Source: Tetracladium setigerum (lineage: Eukaryota; Ascomycota; Leotiomycetes; Helotiales). From it: a stretch of 64,000 bases of DNA. This document shows positions 45,788 through 57,780 of the stretch, piece by piece. A model generated the notes under the pieces. That model searched no databases, was not told the DNA's origin, and saw only the letters and a list, made by a program, of their open reading frames with translations. A program made the translations under genes and the position numbers. Every line of letters starts with the position of its first letter. Positions within the stretch are counted from its first letter, which is position 1. The stretch lies in NCBI GenBank assembly GCA_031472005.1, contig PZJY01000008.1, positions 372,001-436,000 on the forward strand, given 5' to 3'.

Positions 45788-46581
45788 GGCCAGACCGTAC
45801 GACTCAGATTTATCAGGGGTTCCGAATAATGGGGACCCGAAGAGTGTGGTGGTGGTGGTGGGGGGGGTTGTTACATTTCGAGTAAATGCACGCCCGCAGC
45901 TGCAGACGAATGGTCGTGGTCGCTCCATGATTTCCTGTTCCCCAGATCAGCGTCGTTTTTGGTAGGGAGGGGACCCCGTTACCGAGAAATTCTGTCGATG
46001 GGATGAGCTCCATCTACCAGGAGGCAGGTTTGAGGGAATGTGGTGTAAGAATGGAATGATATCGACGTCAGATGGGAAGAGAGTCAAGAGTGAAGATGTG
46101 GAGGTGGAGGTGGAGGTGGAGGTGGAGCTCCAAAGTCACATGATAGATTCTCGCTCACCAAAACACACGGCACGGCTGATGGCGTCAAACCTTGATAGCA
46201 AGCAACAGGCAACGAATCATTATGAGAAAAACGCTCATGCATAATCGGGTGGTTATTACTGAGACTAAAGTAATTTGCTTCGGTTCATAGCTCTTTGTTA
46301 CGGTTCCTAAAAAAAATATACCTCAACAATCTCGTGGAACACTATTCATTATTTCGCCGGAGGCTTTAAGTTAGTGACTGTTAGAATGTATTGCACTGTT
46401 GATATCTAAATCAGGATTTGCTTATCACTGGACAAAGCGAGAAGCGAATGGCATTGTTGTCCTGATAATGAGTCAAAAGTACCAAACTGATCTGGTGGTC
46501 TTCACATCTAAGCCAATTACTCGTGACTCTTCAATGCCCTATGATCCCTGCTTCATTCTATTTGTATCTAAAGTACCTATT
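45788..46581. other. promoter of the cluster regulator / 3' region of the monooxygenase
   Basis: Contains a GT/G-rich tract (about 45847-45869) and the GGTGGA repeat with palindrome listed separately. No gene is seen. Confidence 0.4.
46096..46132. promoter_or_regulatory. ATGTGGAG + GGTGGA repeat + TGGAGCTCCA palindrome
   Basis: ATGTGGAG (46096-46103) runs into a (GGTGGA)n tract ending in the 10-bp palindrome TGGAGCTCCA (46123-46132), about 310-345 bp upstream of the regulator's start. It shares core bases with the elements in the other cluster promoters, so autoregulation is plausible. Confidence 0.55.
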
Positions 46582-48782
46582 CTATACTACCAACATATCC
46601 TTTATCAAATCTCTCGAGAATTCTGGTTGTTTGTCCTCATCGTCAAGGAGTCCCAAATACCAGCTCAAGTCTCTACCATCGAATTCCCTCGCCGTGAATC
46701 CATTCCCAAGGTAATGGAACCGATTTTTGTCTACCCGCTGCAGCTTATAATCCTCCCAGCGCGGCCTCTCCATGTTTTCGAAAAAATGAATGCGCGACCC
46801 AGGCCACATCATAACCTCGCCATCAGTAGTTCCCTGCTTGAACCAGGACCGACATGGGGAACTCCAGGCCGTGCGAGGAATGAAAGCTCGTCTATGCTCT
46901 GCAAAGTCGGCCACTGCTTCCTCGGTTGGCTCGAAGGATGTAACGGCCTCCATGGACATTTTTTCAATCATCTGCATAAAATGCTTTGAGAGGACCTCTG
47001 TGATGGGAAGGAAACTTCCATGGCCGTAAGGTCCAAAAGGCCCATTGAAAACTGCGGTTTCATGTCAGTCTAGTTATCATATAGAAGTATCCGACAGGAA
47101 GCCTTACTCAAATAATTTGGAAAGTGTGGGACAGTGATGGATAAATATGTGCTTGGAACATCTTTCCAGTCTTCCGCCAAGCTATGCCCATCACGTCCAA
47201 TCGTAGGATAGTAGGGTTTCCAAGATACATCAAAGCCAGTCGCACAGACGATGATGTCTACTTTGTGTTCCACTCCATCTGCGGTCCTGATGCCTTCTGG
47301 TGTGATTTCTGCAATGGAGCTGCCAATGACATCGACGTTGTCTTCACATAGTGCTTCGAGGTAGCCGTTACCAGGTGTTGGTCTACGACAACCAACAGCA
47401 AAGTCGGTAGGCACAATCTTGTCGGCAATCCATGGCTTCTTCTCAAGCTTTCTTCGCATCTCAGACTCGGCAAATGCTCTGGCTGTGGCTTGTTCAACAG
47501 AACCGTTCAAAATAAACCGAAAACGTGAGTTCAACTCGCTCTCAATGTTCTTGCGGTAGCGAAGGTAGGTCTTGGGATCCTCGGCGAGTATCTTCTTTTG
47601 CTTCTCGTTGTCTATTCAATGTCAACAAGGTTGATCCATTTACTGTGGGTACTGGAGATGCTTACATTCAAAATTGCTGCCATCTTTGCCTGCAAAATTC
47701 GAGCCGAATCCTGCAGTTACCCATGATGTGCTTCGAATGAAGCACTTCAAATTTTTGACGTCTGGCTGAATGTTTGGCACGATTTGGACAGCTGAAGATC
47801 CAGACCCGATCATTGCAACTGTCTTGCCTCTATAGTCGACTTTAGGGTCCCAAGCTGCGCTGTGAAGCATTGGCCCTGCGAAGCTTTCACGACCTGGTAT
47901 CTTCGGCCACTGCCACTTGCTGTGGAAAATGTCAGCACTTTGAGTTTATGAAGGAGGTGAGAGGATGTTACTTTAAAACACCACTAGCATTCACAAGAAT
48001 ATTACATTTATCGTCAATCGTGTCTGTGGGATCACTTCCTCGTTGGACTTTGACATGCCATTCCTGTGTCTCTTCCTTCCACCAAGCACCTACGACCTTG
48101 TGATTCAAACGAACGTATTTTCTCAGATCATTCTTCTCAGCAAGGGTCTTAAAATATTGCAGGATTTCAGGAGCGGTTGCGTAGCTATTGCAGGTATTAG
48201 TTCAGAGTTCAGAAAGAGTAACAATTCAAATGCTTACTAAGAACTCCAGTGGGAGGATGGTGCCCAGGAAAGCTGATAGTTCACCGACGGAATATCACAG
48301 GCGCATCCAGGATACTTGTTCTCGAACCAAGTTCCTCCAATCTCCTCGTTCTTCTCATATACCGCCAGCTCAATGTTGAGTCGGCTAGTACTGATATCAT
48401 GGGCAAAATTTAGAGAGCTCGCGCCGGCACCAATTGTGATGACTCGAATTGGTCGTCCCAGACGATTGGGCTCCTCAAGGATTTTGTATGGCGTTTTCTG
48501 ACTTTGGCTATTGGATTCTCCGTTTTTTAATCCATTTGTATAACCATTGGTATAGCCATTTGTGAATTCTTTTGTCTGTCCAAGTGTCTGTCCGTTTGTG
48601 TAACCGTTTGTGTGAACATTGGTGTGTCCATTGATCTGTCCGTTCGTCGAATGTTTTGGTGAATCGATTTTGTTCAAGTCGTCAATTTTGCTCACAAGCA
48701 CACTGGCATCCTTAGATGGGTTCATGAAGGGGTTTTCGATGACAGCTTGCTGAAGCTGTGCGCTGGGATTTGGGATACTCAT
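46582..48782 (-). CDS. Baeyer-Villiger-type flavin monooxygenase
   Basis: Exons 48782-48238, 48184-47972, 47919-47666, 47611-47108 and 47051-46582 give 661 aa. FAD-binding site ITIGAGASS (about 116-124), BVMO fingerprint F-A-G-P-M-L-H-S-A-A-W-D (266-277) and NADPH site AMIGSGSS (288-295) are all present and well spaced; a later CATGFD motif closes the fold. The enzyme would insert an oxygen from O2 next to a ketone, or N/S-oxygenate, using NADPH. The N-terminal 95 residues are unusual for the family and contain TNG repeats. The frame opens further upstream to 48857, but the ATG at 48782 gives a cleaner start. All four introns are 52-56 nt. Confidence 0.92.
48513..48650 (-). repeat. in-frame TNG tandem repeat in the monooxygenase N-terminus
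   Basis: Residues 45-90 of the monooxygenase are built of variants of a four-residue unit (TNGY, TNGQ, TNGH, TNVH), about ten copies in a 12-bp minisatellite. It precedes the FAD domain and is probably disordered. Confidence 0.7.
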
Positions 48783-49606
48783 AGTGTCTATTGAATCGAA
48801 GGAGACTGACTGAATGATGAAGGAAAGGAAGACAGTGACCGTGCAATCTGATCTCACTTACCATATATATCTATCATCTCTCAAGATCCACAAGCGCTTC
48901 CCACGCCACTATTACTGTTAGTAGTAGAGAGGCCATGGCCAAAATGAACGATGTGGAGGTTACCGCCTCCACCTCCACCTCCACACCCACCACTTTGGCA
49001 AAAACTCCACATTGGATAAGCCCATCTTTGGAATCCTAGCAAGCCTCAGATAGATATCTATCTAGGTCCAGTAAGCATAAGTCATGGGTAGACGTATCCG
49101 AGGTAAAGTCAATCGAATGAAAGCCGCCGGATATGGTTGATATGATTTGGGCTGGGGCAGTAGATGGATAATAGAATAAACATAGATGGGAATAAATTTA
49201 CGATGCCATCCCCTTGGCTGCTGTCCAGGCCCAGGGTTTCAGGTACGCCGTGATGTGTAATTTGTATACCACTTGACATGGTAGAAGGCCTATCAGAGCC
49301 AGACTGAATAATGCGCAAAGGGCTGTCGACAGTTAAAGGATAAAATGGACCTCTACTGTACTCCGTACTTTAATGAGCAGAGGTGAATTAGTCGACGAAA
49401 GGATTAGGAGATGTTTGTCTTTTTTTTGGGCACCAATTTTCATAGCTCAGTACAGTATTCGAATAGACCTGATGATGGTTTGCAATTGCTCATTTCCTAG
49501 AGCCAAAGATATTGGATCTCATGGAGGCTCACGCGGTGGTCATTGGGAACTGGGCTCGTCCTGCACCGAGCATGATGGCAAACATTTATAACCACTTCTA
49601 TCTATA
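48783..49606. other. monooxygenase promoter / aldolase 3' region
   Basis: No gene. It holds the ATGTGGAG...CTCCACAT pair listed separately. Confidence 0.4.
48951..49012. promoter_or_regulatory. ATGTGGAG...CTCCACAT inverted pair upstream of the monooxygenase
   Basis: ATGTGGAG (48951-48958) and CTCCACAT (49005-49012) are exact reverse complements. Between them lies CCTCCACCTCCACCTCCAC. The pair is 170-230 bp upstream of the monooxygenase start. Confidence 0.6.
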
Positions 49607-50656
49607 CTACAAGAGTGCTTTCTCAAGCTCCACAACTATCTCAATGTCCTCCGCCGTTTTCCCACTCAACTGAGACGCATCCATCTCACCCAGAGGTCTC
49701 CGACTCCTGCTTGAACCGTATCCAAAGTACTTCTCTGCTGATCCCTTAACCCCTGCGACCCCTAATTTCATCAATGCCCAGTCGGCGTTGCTTAATTTCG
49801 ACTGCAAAGCAATAGCTTCCTTCAACCGTCCAGCTTCATACAGTGCCAGAATCTGGACATGCAACTTCGGTACAACATTTGCCAGCGCAGCAATGACACC
49901 GGAAGAGCCAGCCACAAGTGCAGGGAGAAAGAAGTCGGACTTTCCGGCGATCGTGGAGAAAGACTCAGGGGACAAGGCCGAAGCGATTCGTTGAAGCTTG
50001 CCTACATTGCCACAGGTGAGCTTCACCCCAACGATATTCGAGTGCTTTTGTGCAAGACGGATGACCGTGTCGGAAGAGATGTCGATGCCACTTGTGACGC
50101 CTGGGAAGTTGTAGATGAGGAATGGAAGAGTTGTCGCCAATGCCACCTCGCTGAAGAACCTTTCCACTACTGGCACTGACATCGCCGCCGACCAATACGC
50201 TGGTGGGAGCACAAGCCCATAATCCGCGCCAGCCGCTTCAGCTTCCCTCATGTGCAGCAATGTTTCCCTGACGCTGGGGGCACCACAACCAACAATGAGC
50301 TTCAGTTGGGTGAATCCAGCTTCGTCCAACGTTGCGCGCACTTCGCGAACGAGTATTTGGCGTTCCTCGTGAAGGAGATGGGGAGCTTCGCCATTACTGC
50401 CTTGAATCACCACCCCGACGACACCACCTTGGGCCGTGCGAAGCGCGTGTTTCTTGATTGAGTCCAAATCGAGGGTCTCGTCTTCATGAAAAAAGGTGAC
50501 CAGTGGTGTGTACACGCCAAATGGCGGTGGTTGGTTCTTCTGATTGCTACCCATGATTTTGCTTTTCGAATTTGCGTTTGAAATTTGTGTTTGAAATTTG
50601 CTTGTAAAGATTATCGACTCTGGATGATGAGGCAGAAAGGCAAGAGCACGCCTCAT
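49607..50656 (-). CDS. DHDPS-fold aldolase, 4-hydroxy-2-oxoglutarate aldolase-like
   Basis: Single exon; 349 aa from ATG 50656, or 315 aa from ATG 50554. It is a class I (Schiff-base) aldolase TIM barrel of the DapA superfamily. Numbered from the long start, it shows GVYTPLVTFF (47-56), GSNGEA (86-91), the catalytic Tyr182 in LIYNFPG and the Schiff-base Lys212 in VGVKLTCGN. In fungi this branch includes 4-hydroxy-2-oxoglutarate and 2-keto-3-deoxy-sugar-acid aldolases; true dihydrodipicolinate synthesis is not expected because fungi use the aminoadipate lysine route. The first 34 residues are basic with hydroxylated residues and could be a mitochondrial presequence. It is divergent from the aminotransferase, and the two share a promoter. 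Confidence 0.88.
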   Translation of the reverse strand: MRRALAFLPHHPESIIFTSKFQTQISNANSKSKIMGSNQKNQPPPFGVYTPLVTFFHEDETLDLDSIKKHALRTAQGGVVGVVIQGSNGEAPHLLHEERQILVREVRATLDEAGFTQLKLIVGCGAPSVRETLLHMREAEAAGADYGLVLPPAYWSAAMSVPVVERFFSEVALATTLPFLIYNFPGVTSGIDISSDTVIRLAQKHSNIVGVKLTCGNVGKLQRIASALSPESFSTIAGKSDFFLPALVAGSSGVIAALANVVPKLHVQILALYEAGRLKEAIALQSKLSNADWALMKLGVAGVKGSAEKYFGYGSSRSRRPLGEMDASQLSGKTAEDIEIVVELEKALL

Positions 50657-50707
50657 GGCATCTATTCTGCCTCTATGCTAATATAGTCCTCCTTTCTATG
50701 AGCAAGC

Positions 50708-50787
50708 ATGTGGAGTGTTTCTTGCTCTTTTCTTTACCTCACACTGTGACCTCCTCTCTTCATGCTCGACAGTTTGAGCTCCACATA
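50708..50787. promoter_or_regulatory. ATGTGGAG...GAGCTCCACATA in the aldolase/aminotransferase promoter
   Basis: ATGTGGAG (50708-50715) and GAGCTCCACATA (50776-50787) form an inverted pair in the gap between the two divergent genes. The second half-site is identical over 12 bp to the one at 43006-43017 upstream of the transporter. Confidence 0.65.
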
Positions 50788-50961
50788 CCAAATCTATTTC
50801 GTCAACATGACTCCTGCAGATCCTCCACTATGTAGGTAGCGAGTTCAGCCGGCCTAAATATCAATTTGAAATATAATTTCCCTGATGCATACATTACTTG
50901 GACTACTCCCCGTTGCAAGATTCATCAAGACTATTGTCAGTAAATATCTCCCATCTTCATT

Positions 50962-52325
50962 ATGGGCGACGCACACCCAGTTCCGTCCTTTCTCGCCGCT
51001 GCCGAATTTTTTGCCGCTGCCGAATACATACCCCCAGATGCGATTTTCGAAGTTACCAAGCGATTCCTAGCTGACGCTGACGCCAACAAAGTCAACGTAG
51101 GCGCGGGGACATATCGAGACGAGAATGGAAAGCCTTGGATACTACCCAGTGTTCGCATGGCCAAAGAACTTATTGCTGATTGCGGTCATGAATACTTGCC
51201 TATTGCGGGATTGAAGTTATTTCGCGAGAAAGCGGTCGATCTCGTCTTCCACGGTACGAAAGCTTTGAAGGAAGACAGAATCGCTTCTTGTCAGTCTCTG
51301 TCTGGAACTGGAGCATTGTATTTGGCTGGATTGGCTTTGAAAAAGGCAAACCCAGACGTCAAGACTGTCTTGATCACGGAACCCACATGGTCTAATCACG
51401 ACCTACTCTTCAAATCACTCGGGATGGATGTTCAAAAGTTACCATATTACAGGAACGGGGAATTTGACTTCGTCAGGTATACAAAGGCATTGCAAACTGC
51501 CGCTCCAGGCTCAATCATCGTCTTACATGCCTGTGCGCACAATCCCACCGGTTGTGACCCTTCGAGGCCTCAATGGAAAGAGATTTTTTCGCTTATTCGA
51601 GCACGAGGCTTATTTCCAATCTTTGACTCTGCTTACTTAGGCTTCAAATCTGGATCTGTCAATGATGATGCTTGGGCGATCCGGTACTACGTGGAGGACC
51701 TGGGTCTCGAAGCTGCTGTTGCCATGTCCTTTGCAAAGAGTATGGGGCTTTACGGTATGTTCCATTCCAGTGTGGTTTCCAACATGATTTCTGACCAAAA
51801 GACCAGGCGAACGAGCTGGGATGATCACTTTCGTGACAAATTCAGCGCTCACCACTCGAACGATGAACTCTATTCTGGAGAATTGCCAACGAGCAACAGT
51901 TTCTAGTCCACCAGTCTACGGTGCTCAAATTGCTGCAACGGTGCTCAATACGCCCACTATTGCCGAACAATGGGCGAAAGACTTGGTAACCATGTCCAGC
52001 CGCATTCTCTCGATGCGTCAAAAGTTGTATAATGGGCTTGTGTCACGTCAGACTCCTGGCGACTGGTCACACATTGTGAAGCAGGCGGGGATGTTTGGCA
52101 ATTTGGGAATTTCGGCCACGCAGATTCAGTATTTAGAATGTAAGTCACAAGATACTCTGGCAAAACCCTCTTAGAGCGCACAAGAAAGCTAATCTCCCTC
52201 TTTCTATAGCAAAGTATCACATTTACATGGCTGATACATCAAGAATATCCATCGCGGGGTTAAATGAGGGAAATGTGGAGTACTTTGTTATGGCTATTGA
52301 TGAGACGGTGAGGTTTGTGAGGTAG
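50962..52325 (+). CDS. aspartate-type aminotransferase (class I, PLP)
   Basis: Exons 50962-51754, 51807-52139 and 52210-52325 (introns of 52 and 70 nt) give 413 aa, the length of cytosolic aspartate aminotransferase. Motifs in order: NVGAGTYRDENGKPW, EYLPIAGL, SGTGAL, EPTWSNH, HACAHNPTGCDPS, FDSAYLGF and the PLP lysine in SFAKSMGLYGERAG (Lys259). The terminal RISIAGLNEGNVEYF block is also canonical. The enzyme swaps amino groups between Asp/Glu-like amino acids and 2-oxo acids. The normally duplicated housekeeping enzyme, here placed in a cluster with an aldolase, suggests a substrate such as a substituted glutamate. Confidence 0.92.
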
Positions 52326-53099
52326 TCAAAATCTGGTTTAAATGAATGAAAATTCGAAAAAAAAAATGTAGAAATTGACATTGTCTTGAATCTGTGTTTC
52401 GAAGGCGCCTCCCGTAAATGTTGAGTTGGAGGATTTTTTTAATATAGTAACGGTACCACGTTGGATTCTCATGTCGGAGAAAAAGTATACATACCTCAAC
52501 GTAATTGACACAACTTCTTGCAAATAGTGAATCGATGTTAATTCGGCTTTGCGCCATTGAGAAGTAGGTAGCAGAGTCAAGAGGGTCCATATTTTGGTGT
52601 TTCTGAAATCTCCGCCATGGCGACCGCTCCGTGACGGCTGTAATTTTTTGTTTTCTTCCCTGATCTGAAAGTGTATAATGTACTCTAGCAAACGATCCAC
52701 AACCCCCATTCTTCAACTTCACTCCACCTCACTCCACAAACAAATAAGCATTCGCAGCATACTGTAACTCGTTGCAGCTGGATCACTCCACCTCCACCTT
52801 TCACAGATCTGGAACGATACGCACCACATACACCACATACACCACAAGGCGAGTTCATTGCCTCATGATGCTATTTATTTCAACCCTCACGGCTTTTCGG
52901 GACTCGTCGTTTGTCAATGATTCAATAAATGTATATCCTCCCATGTTTTCATTCGAGTTCGAACCCCCAAATCTCACTGAACTTTGCGAAGATATAATCC
53001 TCCCACTTTCTTCTTTTTGCCATCCCATCTACCACTTTTGATTGTGTTTTCGGGTCATCTTATTATTACTTCCATCACCAACATATCATTTTTAGCAAC
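52326..53099. promoter_or_regulatory. oxoprolinase promoter with repeated CTCCAC
   Basis: 774 bp without a gene. CTCCAC occurs at 52722, 52732, 52786 and 52792, and a CACCACATACACCACATACACC repeat follows at about 52821-52842. The elements lie 300-380 bp upstream of the oxoprolinase start. This promoter has the half-sites but not a clear inverted pair. Confidence 0.5.
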
Positions 53100-56000
53100 A
53101 TGGCAATTGATACCCGGCCACCGTTTGGCATCAGGATCTCCATCGATAGGGGAGGAACTTTTACAGATTGCGTAGCCTCAGCTCCCAATCATGATGATAT
53201 TGTCGTGAAGCTACTCTCGGTAGATCCGGACAATTACTCCGATGCGCCGGTGGAGGCAATCCGACGAGTGCTGGAGAAGATTACCGGACTATCGTATCCC
53301 AAAGGACAGAAGATCTCATTGCGCGGCGTTGGTAATGGTAAAAGTTCTATCACACGAGACTTTGCTAATTTCCGTATTCAGAATCTATCAGAATGGGAAC
53401 AACAGTTGCTACAAACGCTCTCCTAGAAAGGAAGGGTGAAAGAACCGCCTTTGTCGTTACCAAAGGATTAAAGGTAACGAGCCAGTAAACTTAAAACCGT
53501 GATAACTTTGCAGTATGTAACATTCCTCACAGGATTTACTGCATATTGGCAACCAATCAAGACCAAAGCTCTTTGATCTAGCCATCAACAAACCTGATGT
53601 GCTATATTCCAAAGTTGTGGAAATTTCTGAACGAGTCACTCTTGAGGCGTGGACCGAGAGTAATAATCCAATAGAAATTGATCACAGCTCGGATCCTTGT
53701 GTGATTCGGGGCGTCACTGGTGAACTTGTGAGAGTTCTTGAGCCAATTGGTATGCTTTTGACAATCTGTATATCGTTTCAATGCTGATTGCGTAAGATCT
53801 TGTCTTGACTCGAAATTCGCTCCAGGAGGTTTACGACGAGGGTTTTCGCTCGCTAGCCGTGTGTCTCATGCACAGTTATACCTTCCGCGACCACGAGGAA
53901 GCTGTTGGCAAGATAGCCAAGGAAATCGGATTTACTCACATCTCCTTGAGTGCCGAGCTCTCTCCAGTCATCAAGATTGTTTCGAGAGGCAATTCCTCTA
54001 CTGCAGATGCATATCTCACGCCGGAAATCAAACGCTATATTTCAGGCTTCGTAGGCGGATTTCTTGATTTGCGAGATAGTGGCTGTAGATGCGAGTTCAT
54101 GCAGAGTGATGGTGGGCTTGTAGAGTTCTCGAGCCTGTCTGGACTTAGAGCTATCTTGTCGGGCCAGCCGGTGGTGTTGTTGGTTATGCGAAAACCTCAT
54201 ATGATCCAATAGAGAATAGTCCAGTCATTGGCTTTGATATGGGAGGTACCAGTACCGACGTTTCAAGGTAAGATTTAGCCCGACTCGGCAGACAGCAGAA
54301 ACCCTAGGAAGCTAATTCTGAGAAAAGATATGCCGGTGAGCTGGAACAAATCTTTGAAACCACGACTGCTGGTGTGACGGTACAGAGTCCCCAGCTTGAC
54401 ATCAATACCGTGGCAGCCGGCGGTGGAAGTATTCTCACATGGCAGAGCGGTATGTTCAGGGTTGGACCAGAAAGTGCTTCTGCCCATCCTGGACCTGCCT
54501 GCTACAGGAAAGGTGGTCCATTGACCGTCACCGATGCAAATTTGGTACTTGGCCGCTTAAACGCAGATTTCTTCCCCAAGATCTTCGGACCCAAAGAGAA
54601 TCTGCCTCTTGATGTTGATGCGAGCAGGCGGCTCTTCGAAGAAATGACGAGAGACATCAACAAAGATATCGAACACGAGCTGACCGTCGAGGAAGTCGCT
54701 GCTGGGTAAGACACTGTTACTCCAAATATTTAAATAATATGTACTTATCTGCGCATAACAGGTTTCTTGATGTAGCGAACGAAACAATGTGCAGGCCAAT
54801 TCGCACATTGACTGAAGCCAAAGGTCACGATACAGGCCTACACAACTTTGCTTCTTTTGGTGGTGCTGGCGGACAACATGCGTGTGATGTTGCTAAAGCA
54901 TTAGGAATATCGCGTGTTCTTATCCACAAATACTCATCTGTGCTATCGGCCTACGGTATGTCGCTTGCTGATCTTGTGCACGAGGAGCGAAGTCCTTCAG
55001 CCGTTATCTATGGAACGCAGAGCATGCCTGCACTCGAAATTGAGCTGGATGAACTACAAGCCAAAGCTGTCGAGCGTCTACAGACTCAAGGAATTTCAAA
55101 AAAGCGGATAAGCTCTGAGAGGTTCCTCAATATGAGATTTCAGGGCAGTGACACACCGCTCATGACGAAACAGTCTCCGGGAGGAAACTACTTGGATGCC
55201 TTCAGAGATGCACACATGAAACAATTTGGGTTCTTACCAACTTCCAGGGATGTTATCATCGACGATTGTAGAGTGCGGTCCATCGGTCACAGTATTGTCG
55301 ACCTGCCTTCGCCATGGCCGGTTGAACTCGCATCTCTCAAAGAGTTTACGTCTCCCAAGACTTCATTCACTAAAGATGTTTACTTCAGTAATCTTGGATG
55401 GTGTGCAACACCAATATATGCTTTGGAACATCTAATAACAGGCTCAAGAGTCTCGGGACCGGCCCTGATCCTGGACGATAAACAGACTATCATGGTTATC
55501 CCTCAATCCACCGCTACCATTCTCTCGAACATGGTCATTATTGACGTCAAAGTTGGAACAAAGGCCACAATTTCGGCAGAGACCGTCGATCCCATCCAGC
55601 TTTCCATTTTCGGTCACAGGTTCATGGGTGTCGCGGAGCAAATGGGTAGAGCTCTACAAAAGACAAGCGTGAGCACAAATATCAAGGAGAGACTGGACTT
55701 CTCTTGCACTGTATTCTCTCCCACTGGAGGACTCGTAGCAAACGCACCACATGTACCTGCAATGGTAAGTTCTTCACCGTCTTCAAAAACTCATACTAAC
55801 GATCATCTCAGATTGGAAGTATGGCGTTTGCAGTGAAATGGCAGATTGAATATTGGGGCAAGGATCTCAGACCTGGAGATGTTATTCTCTCGAACTCTCC
55901 AATCTGCGGTGGGACTCACTTGCCAGACTTGACAGTAATTACACCCGTCTTCGATGAAACAGGAAAAACGATAACTTTTTGGACCGCGTCTCGTGGTCAT

Positions 56001-57407
56001 CATGCCGATGTAGGTCAACCTCCAAGCACACACCTTCTGAAGCAAAACTAACCTGGAAAATAGATCGGTGGTATCTTACCAGGCTCTATGCCTCCCAACT
56101 CCAAGGAGCTATGGGAAGAGGGTGCAGTCATCAAAGCGTTCAAAGTTGTGGAAAACGGAGAATTCAAGGAGAAAGAACTTGTTGACCTGCTCATGGCACC
56201 TCAAAATTCTCCGGGATGTCGAGGTACACGCTGTCTGGATGACAACATCTCCGATATCAAAGCTCAAGCTGCTGCCAACCACCGTGGTAGCCAGCTCATC
56301 CAATCTTTGATCAAAGACTATGGTTTGGATGTTGTTCAATTTTACAGCAAGTCCCTTACTGAAATCTGCGAGAATATTTACTGACCTCGTGTAGTGGAAG
56401 AAATCCAAAGCGCAGCCGAGCTCGCCGTTCGCGATATGTTGAAGAGAATTTACGCGACTACTTCCGGAGAGCCGCTGCATGCAATCGATTACATGGATGA
56501 CGGAACCCCTATCGAGCTGAGAGTCACTATTGATCCGTTGTCTGGAGGCGCAATCTTTGATTTCGAAGGTACCGGTCCAGAGGTCTATGGAAACTGGAAC
56601 GCTCCCATCGCTATCTGTAATTCTGCAATCATTTTTGCTCTACGCTGCATGGTCAATATGGATATTCCGCTGAACCAAGGGGCGATTCGGCCCATTGATG
56701 TGCGGATACCCGACAGAAGTCTCTTGAAGCCTGGAGAGGAAGCCGCCGTTTGCGCAGGTAATGTCCTCACCTCTCAACGCATTGTGGATGTGATTTTCAG
56801 AGCGTTCAATGCTGTCGCAGCAAGTCAGGGCTGTATGAACAATCTTACCTTTGGAAGTGATGATGCCGAAAATGGATTTGGCTATTACGAGACAATTTGC
56901 GGGGGATCTGGTGGAGGACCAACCTGGAAAGGAACGAGTGGTGTGCATACAAATATGACGAACACACGCATCACAGATCCGGAGATTTTGGAACGCCGAT
57001 ACCCTGTCATCTTGAGGAGATTCTGTCTGAGAGATGGAAGTGGGGGTAAGGGATCTCATGATGGTGGAGATGGAATAATCAGAGACATCGAGTTCTGCAT
57101 TCCCATCAAGGCCTCCATTCTGAGCGAGCGTCGATCTTTTGCACCATATGGATTGAAGGGCGGAGGAGATGGTAAGCGTGGTCAAAATCTGTGGCTCAAG
57201 AAGAACGGAAGAGTTATTAGTCTTGGTGGCAAGAATACTGCCATGATGGAGGCTGGTGATAGAATTGTCATTGAGTCGCCTGGTGGAGGTGCTTGGGGAA
57301 AGGTAGGAACCGTGGATAGTGGTGTTTTGGGCAAGGGGAAGAAGGCTTTCATCGGGGTTGCAAATGGCACTGTTGATATGATACAGTCGATGGGAGAGTC
57401 AGCATAG
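53100..57407 (+). CDS. 5-oxoprolinase (ATP-hydrolysing), hydantoinase A/B fusion; one frame break
   Basis: Exons 53100-53331, 53382-53473, 53533-53749, 53797-54267, 54328-54705, 54762-55764, 55812-56009, 56064-56346 and 56395-57407; about 1295 aa, full family length. It opens 5-oxoproline to glutamate with ATP hydrolysis. The N-terminal hydantoinase A part has ISIDRGGTFTD, RMGTTVATNALLERKGERT, GFDMGGTSTDVSR and FASFGGAGGQHA. The hydantoinase B part has SNSPICGGTHLPD, SRGHHAD, GDGSGGKG-type and ESPGGGAWG motifs. One base is missing at the G-run 54161-54163; both flanks are intact. Intron 8 (56347-56394) uses a GC donor. All other introns are ordinary GT-AG. Confidence 0.9.
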
Positions 57408-57780
57408 TCAAAGTTCGCTACAGTAATACAATAGAATCTTGTCAAAATATGTTCAGCTTGAGTGGCTTTCTGTACGATAAAGCTGGTGGTTGCCAAATAG
57501 GCTCGCGATAAGGAACTTTTTGCCTAACTAGGTAGTGTTTTTAGTGACGACAACTTTCATGATTGATATTCAAGTTGTCACAGGGAGAAAGTTAAAGAAT
57601 TTCTTTTATACGAGTGTGAGTCTTTGGAAGGACGATTTCCTGCCCCCTCGTCTTTACACTACATTCAACAAGCATAAAACTCCACTTATATCTCGTGCAA
57701 GAACATCACTCAAGCAAAAACCCTCAACCTGTAGGCACCACTCACTTTTCAAACATCATGTGGATGGATAAAATTTCTAT
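57408..57780. other. convergent 3' intergenic region
   Basis: Gap between the oxoprolinase stop and the dehydrogenase stop; no gene or motif. Confidence 0.4.

Noticed and set aside
45847..45869. GT/G-rich run as a possible G-quadruplex or telomere-like repeat
   Set aside because: Too short and irregular for either; looks like a simple-sequence tract.
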